This document shows, in pieces, positions 8,796 to 16,686 of a stretch of DNA of 60,409 bases. Positions within the stretch are counted from its first letter, which is position 1; every line of letters begins with the position of its first letter. Source of the stretch: a virus; IMG/VR virus record IMGVR_UViG_3300012929_000019, positions 1 through 60,409 of that record. One strand, 5' to 3'. A program made the position numbers and the translations under genes. Under the pieces are notes generated by a model. That model ran no database searches. It saw only the letters and a list, made by a program, of their open reading frames with translations, and was not told where the DNA came from.

Positions 8796-11700
8796 TTAAA
8801 TACCGCTCGCGGTCACGTTGCTAAAGCCCTTGGGTCCCAGGTGGTTATAGGCCTTCGTGGCGGCGTCATGAAAATTGTGCGCATCGCTATTTCGTAGCCG
8901 CAATGCCTGCATACCAACATGCGCTAACACCGTGACCTCATGCTCATTAGAACACCCAAACCCGCTCATATACGTGCTCAAAACCTGGGAAGCTGGCACC
9001 TTCGCTGAGAACACCGAACCCTTACTGCCACTGAAACCCGTAGCAGTGGAATACTTGGTGCTGAACGAGCTGATGGGCTGCAGCTTGACCCCCGCGATCT
9101 CTGGATGGACGCCACCACTTATCTTCATGCCACGTGCCACGTACACGTCCTTGACCCCGCGCGCGGCGAGGTCGGCCTGCGTCGCGCGGTACATCCCACC
9201 AACAAATTCCTGAAGGCCGGCCGCCACGATCTTGGTATCTATTTCCTTACCGAATGACTTACCAGCCTGCTTCATCACGTTCTCCTCAGACCCCGCGTTC
9301 TTGATCGCCGATAGCGCCTTCATTGAAAGGTCCTTTTCTTGCATCCCAAACAGATCGCGCGCCGCGAGCTGCATGCCAACGGACACCGCGTTGTTGTCGC
9401 CTGACGTACCGGCCCATGAACCCACCAATCTTGACTCAAGCGTAAACTGTTGCGGTGTGCTTGAGGTGTCACCATTCGCGCTTTTGAGCGCTTGGAAGTT
9501 AGGGCTGTCTTTCAACTGCGCGGCAAGCAGGCCCTGCACGTACGCCTTATTTTCCTCAGACGTGCCGCTCGATTTGCCGAGTGAAGAATGAAGCTCGTTC
9601 GCACCTTTTTCAAACGCTGACGTTGGCCCCTTGAAGTCCTCGACCGCTACCTGCTTGAACCCCTCTGGCACGGTATCCTTCGGAACGCCGACGCGCGCAG
9701 CGTCAGATGGCGTATACTCAACCACGGCTAACTTGGGCCCACCCACTGACTCCGGCTTCGCCGTTGCTGGCCCAAAAGGTTTCTCCGCGGCAACGGGCTT
9801 GGCTCCCAGCGTCCCCGCCTTCTCCTTTGCCGTATCGCTCTTCCACGTCTCGTGCGCCTGCGTTGGAGCCATGCCAATTTTCAAATTAGCTTGAAGATTT
9901 TTATCAGCTTGGTATACCGTGTCGCCAGGCAGCTTCGGATCAGTTTTAACGCCGGTGGTATTTTGCTTCCACTCAGCCATCGCCTCGGCCTTCGCCGTCT
10001 TGAAATTCTGGATCGCGGCCGCGCTATTGCTGCCCGCCTTCAATTGCTCGAGCGCTGAGTTGAGCTTGCCCTGGTAGACCTTGTCAGCCTCCGCGGTCGA
10101 TATCTTCCCACCAGTGCTCTCAGGTTTACCCACGCTTTCAGGCTTTCCGATCGCTTCTGGTTTACCCACCACCTCCGGCTTCCCGATGCCTACAGGCTTT
10201 CCCATGCCCTCAGATTTACTTGGCTCGAGGTGCATCAGGCCGGTGGTCTTGTCCTTGACGATGTTGAGCACGAGCTTGTCTGAGTAGAGCCCGTTCTTAA
10301 GGTACGAGATCGACGACTTCAACGACGATTCTTTCTCACCCGTCGCCGCCGAGAGCTCAGCGTAGCTGAACTCATGGCCCGACTTGAAGAGATCGTACAC
10401 CTTGCCCTTGATGGTCGTCTCTTTGGTCGACGTCGGCTTCTCGCCCGTGCCGCCCGTCCACTGGTTGCCATGGAACTCGTGGCCAACCTCCTCCTTCGCT
10501 AATTTTCGCGTGTGCCGCCACTGCAAATCAAGAAACCCAACGATCATCCAATGCAGAGCAGAGGCTTCCGCGTGCAAAGCAGCGGCCTTAGAGTTCAGGT
10601 AATCGCATTCGTAATGCTTCGCAGCGATGGCGTGCAGTTCATACGCGCGCCGATGGTCATTCAGGCGGTCGACAATAACCTCGTGCCCCAGCGCCGCACT
10701 CAGGGTCGCCGCGAGCGCACGGCCTCCAATACGTTGCCCATCACGATCTTCACGTGCCGCGGACGTGATCGCAAGATTAGCGAGCACCACCAATTCCTCA
10801 TTCCATGCTTCCTCCTCAGGCGAGGGCGTATGGGCCTCATAATCGTCCGCATACCCTAATGGGTTATTGTAGTTGTGAGCTTCGGCATAATCATCGGCCT
10901 TCGCCATTTTCTCGGTGTCGTCCTCTTCCTCCGCATCGGCCTCCTCTGAATCGGCCTCTTCTGAATCGGCCTCTTCTGAATCATCAGGTTCTTCGTCGCT
11001 GCTTTCCTCATCACCTGGGTACGACGCCGTCCAGTCGCAGAGGCAGTTTTTTACCACCAACCCGCCGTTATTGTATAATCCGGTTGTCGTAGAAGCATCA
11101 AACGCATATCCAACAAAGGATGATTTATGGCAGGAAATAACTCGATAGCAATGAAACTTTGGTGGTCCAAACAAAAAGGTGCTAAACGCGCGCAAATAAC
11201 TGCTGCCGCCCATATTGCCAACTGCGGTAGAAAACGTTCGCTCAAAGAACGCTTGACAGGTGCTACAACTCGCTACATGCGCGGCACTGGTATCGGCCCC
11301 CGTGAGTTGGCATTTGCGCAACTGCTCGATGCCAAGAGGATCAAGTACCGGCAACAGACCCCGTGCAGGTCTTACAGCATCGACTTCACCATAGATAAAT
11401 TCCTCATCGCCGTGGAAATAGTGAGTGGCTTTGGCAATGTTCGTACTGCCAAAAATAAGGTGCATCGCCTTAAAAGCGTCCTCAAAGAATGGAATCTTTT
11501 TGAGGTTAGGTTGACGCCCGCAAGAGGGAGTCAAACTCGCGTTCAGTTTACACCGAACGTCATACAAGAGCTGGTCGCCTTCGCGAAGTTCTGCCGCCTT
11601 AACAAAGCCACGGCGGGTCAGCACCGGGTGGTTAGGCCCAATGGTGAGCGCTATCCTCTGAGAGGGTATGGGGCTGGCAATCCGCGCCACATCACGCCTG

Positions 11701-13334
11701 GGCAGATCAAAAAAACCGCGTTGATGTTTCACGCCGGCGCATCGCGCCAAGCTATCATTGACGCTACCGGCATCTCTAGGCATAAGATCAACGGTATCAT
11801 GGCAGGCCTCGGCCTCAAGCGTAACAGCTGGCCCCGAGTACGCCGCTCTCACTAGCTGCCGCGTCTTACCATACGCAACGTAGGTAGTGCCATCGAAGCA
11901 GGCATTCGGATGTGCTGGCGGAAAGTCATTCCCGTTATCATCAAAATCTTCATCCATATCCACCACGCCAGCGTCCGCGCAGTCGTTGCACTCATCTTCA
12001 TAATCATGGTCGTCAGACAACAACCACTTCTTCCCCGTCGCTCCCGCCTCCGTCGCCACATCGATACGCCCGCGCGAGTGCGCCATCGCGAGCTCCGTGT
12101 GGGCGATCAAGTTAGCGCGCGCCTCAGAGAACGCGAAGTTATTTTGTAGCTCGAGCTCGAGCTCTGGCTTTGACCATCCTTCCGTGATCGCGTCCTCAAT
12201 GGTGCCGCGGATCGAGTCCCGCGTCGTGTCCTCAAGACCTGAGATCAGCTCCGCCGAATGCTCCTCCGCGTACTTCTCTGCTCCCTTATCAACCACCTCG
12301 AACAACGAGGCTGCGTCAGCAGCACTGACTCCCGCAGCTGTTATTTCCTCATACCCTGCGTCCTCAAACGCTTGGCTCATCGCGGGCGTCAAGGTGTCGG
12401 CGATCGCAAACCAATCCCCGTCATCCACCGCATCGAGGATCTCGGTCACCGTTGCTGCCGATATCACCTCTCCATCTACCGTAAGCACATCACGTGGCTT
12501 GCGCGCCTTCACGAGCTCAACAGCTCCCTGCGTGATCCCCGCCTGCTCGAATATCTCCGCCATCGATGGAGGCAATTTCTTTTCAGACTGCGCGTATCCA
12601 GCGTGCGTCCACGCGGCAAACGCCTCGGCAAACATCTCGTGATCATCCGTGCCGGCATAACGCGAGACCCCAGCCTCCCAATATTCTTTAGGATGCTCAT
12701 CGAACACGATGCGGATTTTTTTTCCGATAACTTCCTCAACCCGTGGCATGACGAGATGCCCCAACTCATGCGCGAGCACCGTCTTAAAATCACGACCCAC
12801 GTTGTGGGCCCCAACGCCTAACGTAAGCTCAGTAGGCTCATCATCGAACAACCGCCCGCAGGCGATGTAGAGCGTCGCCTCATCGAGCTCATAGTCGGCC
12901 ATCGCTCCCGCGTAGCACCCGGTGGTGATTTCGTCCGTCGGGTAGAGCACGATCAGGCCCAGCGGGTAGCCCGTCGTCAGGGCCGCGCGGACCACGGCGC
13001 CCGCGTCACTCAAGCTGTCTAGGGTGCTCAGGATAACGCCTAGCGCGCGCTCCAGGGGCACCTGGCTGCCCGTTTCGTCACGTATCTGGGCGCCGTAGAA
13101 CGCCCTGAGAGCGCCCCTGGCGCCACCCCCGCTAGAGACGCCCTTCTTAAGCCCTCTGGCCGCCTCTCTGGCGCTCTTAAGGCGCCGCCAGGCGCCCCTG
13201 GCGATGCTGGAGCTAAGGGCGGCGAGATGCCTTGATAAGTCGCTGGTGAGCGGCCTCACGTTGCGGTGAACGTATCGTTTGAGCGGGGTAGCCGTGCCAC
13301 GTCGCTTTGCGAAAGGGGGATGCGCTCCCCGCAC
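8796..13334 (-). CDS. MuF minor head protein: metallopeptidase + MuF (split by intein) + ADP-ribosyltransferase-like domain
   Basis: 1512 residues including a 285-residue intein. In order: a basic N-terminus; a zinc-metallopeptidase-like domain with HELGH at 189-193 and a downstream DHEMFAEAFAAW; a MuF domain (ANLIAHTELAMAHSRGR, then PPAHPN before the intein and CLCDW after it); an acidic Ser/Glu/Asp repeat; a GHEFHGNQWTGG motif; a winged-helix-like segment; tandem GKPE repeats; and a C-terminal ADP-ribosyltransferase-like domain with R (about 1401), PISSFST and ExE (1464/1466). MuF proteins are ejected or head-bound proteins often fused to toxin domains. The start is a GTG at 13334 with AAGGAGG three bases upstream. 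It overlaps the portal gene by 122 bases in another frame. Confidence 0.85.
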   Translation of the reverse strand: MRGAHPPFAKRRGTATPLKRYVHRNVRPLTSDLSRHLAALSSSIARGAWRRLKSAREAARGLKKGVSSGGGARGALRAFYGAQIRDETGSQVPLERALGVILSTLDSLSDAGAVVRAALTTGYPLGLIVLYPTDEITTGCYAGAMADYELDEATLYIACGRLFDDEPTELTLGVGAHNVGRDFKTVLAHELGHLVMPRVEEVIGKKIRIVFDEHPKEYWEAGVSRYAGTDDHEMFAEAFAAWTHAGYAQSEKKLPPSMAEIFEQAGITQGAVELVKARKPRDVLTVDGEVISAATVTEILDAVDDGDWFAIADTLTPAMSQAFEDAGYEEITAAGVSAADAASLFEVVDKGAEKYAEEHSAELISGLEDTTRDSIRGTIEDAITEGWSKPELELELQNNFAFSEARANLIAHTELAMAHSRGRIDVATEAGATGKKWLLSDDHDYEDECNDCADAGVVDMDEDFDDNGNDFPPAHPNACFDGTTYVAYGKTRQLVRAAYSGPAVTLEAEACHDTVDLMPRDAGSVNDSLARCAGVKHQRGFFDLPRRDVARIASPIPSQRIALTIGPNHPVLTRRGFVKAAELREGDQLLYDVRCKLNASLTPSCGRQPNLKKIPFFEDAFKAMHLIFGSTNIAKATHYFHGDEEFIYGEVDAVRPARGLLPVLDPLGIEQLRKCQLTGADTSAAHVASCSTCQAFFERTFSTAVGNMGGSSYLRAFSTFLFGPPKFHCYRVISCHKSSFVGYAFDASTTTGLYNNGGLVVKNCLCDWTASYPGDEESSDEEPDDSEEADSEEADSEEADAEEEDDTEKMAKADDYAEAHNYNNPLGYADDYEAHTPSPEEEAWNEELVVLANLAITSAAREDRDGQRIGGRALAATLSAALGHEVIVDRLNDHRRAYELHAIAAKHYECDYLNSKAAALHAEASALHWMIVGFLDLQWRHTRKLAKEEVGHEFHGNQWTGGTGEKPTSTKETTIKGKVYDLFKSGHEFSYAELSAATGEKESSLKSSISYLKNGLYSDKLVLNIVKDKTTGLMHLEPSKSEGMGKPVGIGKPEVVGKPEAIGKPESVGKPESTGGKISTAEADKVYQGKLNSALEQLKAGSNSAAAIQNFKTAKAEAMAEWKQNTTGVKTDPKLPGDTVYQADKNLQANLKIGMAPTQAHETWKSDTAKEKAGTLGAKPVAAEKPFGPATAKPESVGGPKLAVVEYTPSDAARVGVPKDTVPEGFKQVAVEDFKGPTSAFEKGANELHSSLGKSSGTSEENKAYVQGLLAAQLKDSPNFQALKSANGDTSSTPQQFTLESRLVGSWAGTSGDNNAVSVGMQLAARDLFGMQEKDLSMKALSAIKNAGSEENVMKQAGKSFGKEIDTKIVAAGLQEFVGGMYRATQADLAARGVKDVYVARGMKISGGVHPEIAGVKLQPISSFSTKYSTATGFSGSKGSVFSAKVPASQVLSTYMSGFGCSNEHEVTVLAHVGMQALRLRNSDAHNFHDAATKAYNHLGPKGFSNVTASGI
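11051..11079 (+). promoter_or_regulatory. Sigma70-like promoter for the antisense endonuclease
   Basis: TTACCA (11051-11056), a 17-base spacer and a perfect TATAAT (11074-11079) point rightward, 48 bases before the endonuclease ATG. The promoter lies inside the codons for the intein's last residues (YNNGGLVVK). A Shine-Dalgarno AAAGGA at 11115-11120, six bases from the ATG, completes an independent expression unit. Not tested experimentally. Confidence 0.65.
11127..11855 (+). CDS. Vsr/DUF559-like homing endonuclease with HTH, antisense inside the intein
   Basis: 242 residues on the strand opposite all neighbours. Residues 55-130 have the Vsr/DUF559 nuclease pattern: GPRELAFAQLL (E60), YSIDFTIDKF (D86), LIAVEIVSG (E97), K109/K111, then LKEWNLFEVRLT. 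Residues 188-229 form a helix-turn-helix (GASRQAIIDATGISRHKING). A basic N-terminus precedes the nuclease. It has its own promoter and AAAGGA Shine-Dalgarno. Codons are in register with the intein frame, so any TTA, CTA or TCA here would put a stop in the intein; about 29 Leu/Ser codons avoid all three. Probable role: cut intein-less MuF alleles and spread the intein. Confidence 0.85.
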   Translation: MAGNNSIAMKLWWSKQKGAKRAQITAAAHIANCGRKRSLKERLTGATTRYMRGTGIGPRELAFAQLLDAKRIKYRQQTPCRSYSIDFTIDKFLIAVEIVSGFGNVRTAKNKVHRLKSVLKEWNLFEVRLTPARGSQTRVQFTPNVIQELVAFAKFCRLNKATAGQHRVVRPNGERYPLRGYGAGNPRHITPGQIKKTALMFHAGASRQAIIDATGISRHKINGIMAGLGLKRNSWPRVRRSH

Positions 13335-14910
13335 GTGCCTCCTTTTTGTTTTTGGGCTTCTTAGCGCTCGAGTCGAGCCCGTCTTTAGGATTATCTTCTG
13401 ATACTTTCACATCAGTCGGCTTTTGATCAGGTTTAGCTAATTGCTTGGGGGCTTTCGCCTGTCCGCGCGCAGCCACCCCTCCGCCCGCAGTGATCGGCTT
13501 CTCAGTTTTTGGGTCTACTGCATTGGGGGGCTCAGTACCCGGCGCTGCCCCATTCGCCCCGCCTCCCCCCGGTGCCAATGCCGTTCCATCGATCAGCGAT
13601 TGAATCGATATCGGACCCGTCGGCTGATAGATCATCGCCCCAATCCCGTAAGGCTCAAGCCCATCACGTTGCCGCAGTTCATCGAGCGAACGTGAGCCAT
13701 TGCGCAGTAGCTTGTCATCGATCGCGCTCTGAGTTTCCGGGTCGTTCTCCTGCTCCATCGACCATTTAAATTCGACACCCTCTAATTTGAGTCCCTCATG
13801 GATCACGTTATCCATGACTGATTTCAAGAACGTGAGCTGCGGCCCCAATCCCTCATCCCGTGCCTCCTCTTGCGCGGTGAACGCGGTAGCACGGTTCACG
13901 GCTTTCGTAAAGGGTGTCGGGGCGATGCCAAAGGTGAAGCACATGATCCGGATCAACCATTCATCGAACTCCGCCTTAAGAAGGGCTTCCTCCGATTTGA
14001 ACTCATGAATATTTTTGGCTGTCTCCGCAGGCACGAACCACAAACGCCGACGGGCCGCCGTATCACCCGCGAGCAACGCATCCATGGCTGTTTGCAATGT
14101 ACCAATCTGATTCATATTCCAGCCCGCAGGCACACCCGCAAGGGCGGCAGGGATATTTCCTTCCGTGAAGTATTGAAGCTGTGACACCTCGCGGCGAAGT
14201 CCGATCTGAATCGTGATCAGGATCTGCTCGACCTTTGAATACCCATAGATACGATCCGAGGACGGATTAGAAATGAAGTACATCAGCTCAGAAGACAAAA
14301 AATCCGCGGTCGGTACTCCATGTAACACTTGTTGATAAGCCGGGAAGGGCGGAGCGGGGCGCCGGCCCGATTCATCGATCACCAATTTAATCGTGGACGG
14401 GTCCACGGTCTCGATCCGCTGAAGCTGCTTACCCTGATACACGGGCCACAATACAATGGCGTCAAGGACGAGCATATCCTCTACAATTGATCTCATCCAT
14501 GTATTCCAATTCTGTCGCCCATCGGGGCATTTGAGAAACTTGGTAGCGGCGGCTGCTTTGTTAACTAGCTCCTCGCTATCATCCGTATCCGCTGCTACCG
14601 CCTCATCGGTCGGCACCACGGACCAATCGAAGTTCGAGATTTGATCCTTACGCTTCTCTATTAGGATTCGCAGGATATCGTAGAATTTAGCAAAGTTACG
14701 CAGCGCGTAGAAATCGATTCCTGAATCGCGACGCGGACGCGTTGAGATGTTGTAACCCGCGAGATAATCAAAGCGCCGGCCCGCGGTCTCTTGATGCTGC
14801 GGCTGCAAGGGGAGTTGTGGGGAGAACCATCCGCCCGTCAACCCATAGGTCACAGCTTGCGTCAGGCGCTTCGCAAAAGAGATCGGAATAATTGCTCGAG
14901 GATCTGTCAT
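13213..14910 (-). CDS. Portal protein
   Basis: 565 residues between large terminase and MuF gene. Portal-like features include an N-terminal RDFYALR-type region (GIDFYALRNFAKFYDILRILIEKRKDQI), a central GYSKVEQILITIQIGLRR helix, a stem segment (EEALLKAEFDEWLIRIMCFTFGIAP) and NRATAFTAQEEARDEGL. This is the dodecameric ring through which DNA enters the head. The C-terminal ~120 residues are Pro/Lys-rich and disordered. The last 122 bases also encode the MuF N-terminus in another frame. An AAAAGG sequence lies about 10 bases before the ATG. Confidence 0.88.
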   Translation of the reverse strand: MTDPRAIIPISFAKRLTQAVTYGLTGGWFSPQLPLQPQHQETAGRRFDYLAGYNISTRPRRDSGIDFYALRNFAKFYDILRILIEKRKDQISNFDWSVVPTDEAVAADTDDSEELVNKAAAATKFLKCPDGRQNWNTWMRSIVEDMLVLDAIVLWPVYQGKQLQRIETVDPSTIKLVIDESGRRPAPPFPAYQQVLHGVPTADFLSSELMYFISNPSSDRIYGYSKVEQILITIQIGLRREVSQLQYFTEGNIPAALAGVPAGWNMNQIGTLQTAMDALLAGDTAARRRLWFVPAETAKNIHEFKSEEALLKAEFDEWLIRIMCFTFGIAPTPFTKAVNRATAFTAQEEARDEGLGPQLTFLKSVMDNVIHEGLKLEGVEFKWSMEQENDPETQSAIDDKLLRNGSRSLDELRQRDGLEPYGIGAMIYQPTGPISIQSLIDGTALAPGGGGANGAAPGTEPPNAVDPKTEKPITAGGGVAARGQAKAPKQLAKPDQKPTDVKVSEDNPKDGLDSSAKKPKNKKEARAGSASPFRKATWHGYPAQTIRSPQREAAHQRLIKASRRP

Positions 14911-14917
14911 TTCAAAT

Positions 14918-15094
14918 CTACCTTTTTACTATACGATCGCGCATCTTCGCAATGACCCGCTGTATACGATGAGATTCAACGCCCATACGGGCAGCCATCT
15001 GTTTCTCATTCCCTAATGCACGGCGCGCCTTATACCAATCTTCAATCACCTGAACCTGCGCCATTGTGAACTTAACGTAGCGTGCTCGCGTCAT
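14918..15094 (-). CDS. Small helix-turn-helix protein (58 aa)
   Basis: Starts MTRARYVKFTMAQVQVIE at an ATG that overlaps the large terminase stop (ATGA) and ends TAG 8 bases before the portal start. The C-terminal half (NEKQMAARMGVESHRIQRV) reads as a helix-turn-helix, and the protein is basic. It is probably translationally coupled to the terminase. Possible roles are DNA recognition in packaging or regulation of the portal operon; neither is shown. Confidence 0.65.
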   Translation of the reverse strand: MTRARYVKFTMAQVQVIEDWYKARRALGNEKQMAARMGVESHRIQRVIAKMRDRIVKR

Positions 15095-16683
15095 GTTAAT
15101 GCCGTGCCTAAGGCAGCAAAGGGGTTCTTGGAATTCACAGGCATCGAGGATATCGGAGCCGTAGCCTCTCCATTCGCAGGCGTCTTAGCCCCCAATGATT
15201 TTGCCCACGCGAGGATACCTGCATTCGATCCCTGCACCACCACATAATTCACGAGCTGTGTAAACGCGTCCACGCGATCATCATGAGGGGCCTTCGGAAA
15301 TGAGAATAGCTCCGCCAGGAATAGCTCAACCCAGGGCTCGGGCACTCCATGTTCATCGCACGGAAAAAACACGCGATTAGACTCCCAATAAGGCACGAGC
15401 GGCCACGCGCGTGCAACTTTATCGATTCCCACGGGTACCGCGACGATGGGCAGCGAGGTCGTGGCGTTCAGCTCTTGGATCAACTGCTGCCCCGATTGCT
15501 TATCCTCAATGAGCAACGCCGATGCGCTAATACGCGCGGCCTGCATGATCGTCGCTTCCTTCAGCCCGGGGTACCCCGTCTTGATCCGCACCTCCTCCGC
15601 AATCAACACCCCTCGATCAAATTCAACGCCCACGAGCGACACACTCCAATCGTTTTGTTCCTTCTCCTTAACCGCGGTGTCCCAGGAAATCACCTTTTGA
15701 TAGATCGCAGTCGATGGAATGGACGGCGGATAGATAAATTGTGCATGGCCCCGCTTGAAAATTTCGCCTTGTAGCATCGAGGGGCGCTGCTGATGCTGGC
15801 CCTCATAACCTGATTGGCCTAGCACCCCACGCTCCTCCGCTAGCTTCTCAGGAGGGAACAGACGAGGGAACATTAGCGCTCCCTCGTCGACTCGAGGATC
15901 TGTCCACCCTAAGCTCGTAAAGCGCCGTTGATGCTCCTCCCATTCTTGCGGAATGATCAAGACCTCCCATGAATCGGGTAACAACTCGAGGACGTGGCCC
16001 ATGAGATCGTCTTCTCGTAAACGTTGCCCAATAATACAGCGTGTAGATCGCTCGCCTGGGCGTGACACGTCATCAGGCACGATACGATTGAACGCTCCCT
16101 GATCCCACCATTCCACATTGATACGATCGACTTCCACCTGTTGAAAGGCTAATTGCGCATCGAGAGGATCATCTACAAACACCCCATTATAACGCTCGCC
16201 CGTGATCCTTTGACCCGTGGTCGCAGCGACACGAATCCCGGTCCTGTTGTTCGCAAAAACGAGCTTCTCATTTTGATCTCGTTGAAAGCGCCACTGTATT
16301 TCAAACGTGCGTTTGTACCAGGCATCCTCCATGATCATACGGCACTTCAACGAATCGCGCGTGCGCACCTTGTCATTGCCTGACGCAAACACCCCTCGAT
16401 AAGCAGGGCGATCAATCCACATCCACGCGGGCAGACACACGGAGACAATGGTCGATTTAGAGGACCCCGGGGGCACGTTGATGATCAAATTATTTTTAGA
16501 AAGCTTATTTTGCACGAGCGCTTGGACATGAGCGCAGATTGAATCCATGTGCCAGTTCCACACCAAGGGCGTCGCCGGCTCAATGATCGGCCACGCCCCT
16601 TTCACAAACTCCGCGAGTGAACGGCGCATCCGTTCTGTGCGAATCGCGGAGAGGCTTGGAAGATGATGAGCAACAGCATTCAT
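15091..16683 (-). CDS. Terminase large subunit
   Basis: 530 residues. Walker A is PPGSSKST (71-78) and Walker B VFVDD (168-172), with TGQRITGERYNG before it. The C-terminal RNase H-like nuclease shows SWDTAVKEKEQNDW, LLIEDKQSG and HDDRVDAFTQ, giving the acidic metal-binding residues. It is the packaging motor ATPase and headful or site nuclease. Length and motif order are normal for the family. The small terminase candidate is far upstream at 34021-34611, with fibre and glycan-enzyme genes between. Confidence 0.93.
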   Translation of the reverse strand: MNAVAHHLPSLSAIRTERMRRSLAEFVKGAWPIIEPATPLVWNWHMDSICAHVQALVQNKLSKNNLIINVPPGSSKSTIVSVCLPAWMWIDRPAYRGVFASGNDKVRTRDSLKCRMIMEDAWYKRTFEIQWRFQRDQNEKLVFANNRTGIRVAATTGQRITGERYNGVFVDDPLDAQLAFQQVEVDRINVEWWDQGAFNRIVPDDVSRPGERSTRCIIGQRLREDDLMGHVLELLPDSWEVLIIPQEWEEHQRRFTSLGWTDPRVDEGALMFPRLFPPEKLAEERGVLGQSGYEGQHQQRPSMLQGEIFKRGHAQFIYPPSIPSTAIYQKVISWDTAVKEKEQNDWSVSLVGVEFDRGVLIAEEVRIKTGYPGLKEATIMQAARISASALLIEDKQSGQQLIQELNATTSLPIVAVPVGIDKVARAWPLVPYWESNRVFFPCDEHGVPEPWVELFLAELFSFPKAPHDDRVDAFTQLVNYVVVQGSNAGILAWAKSLGAKTPANGEATAPISSMPVNSKNPFAALGTALT

Positions 16684-16686
16684 GAT

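Larger units (their letters stand above)
11046..11900 (-). other. Intein in the MuF domain (residues 479-763)
   Basis: The intein starts at Cys1 (CFDGTTYVAYG, block A) and ends ...GLYNNGGLVVKN before Cys+1 (blocks F/G). Block B is clear as GPNHPVLTRRGFVKAAELREGDQ. Removal restores the MuF motif as HPNA-CLCDW. The usual His before the terminal Asn is Lys. There is no homing endonuclease in the intein's own frame; the endonuclease is on the other strand at 11127-11855. The segment between block B and block F is unlike ordinary protein and is the in-register complement of that gene. Confidence 0.9.
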
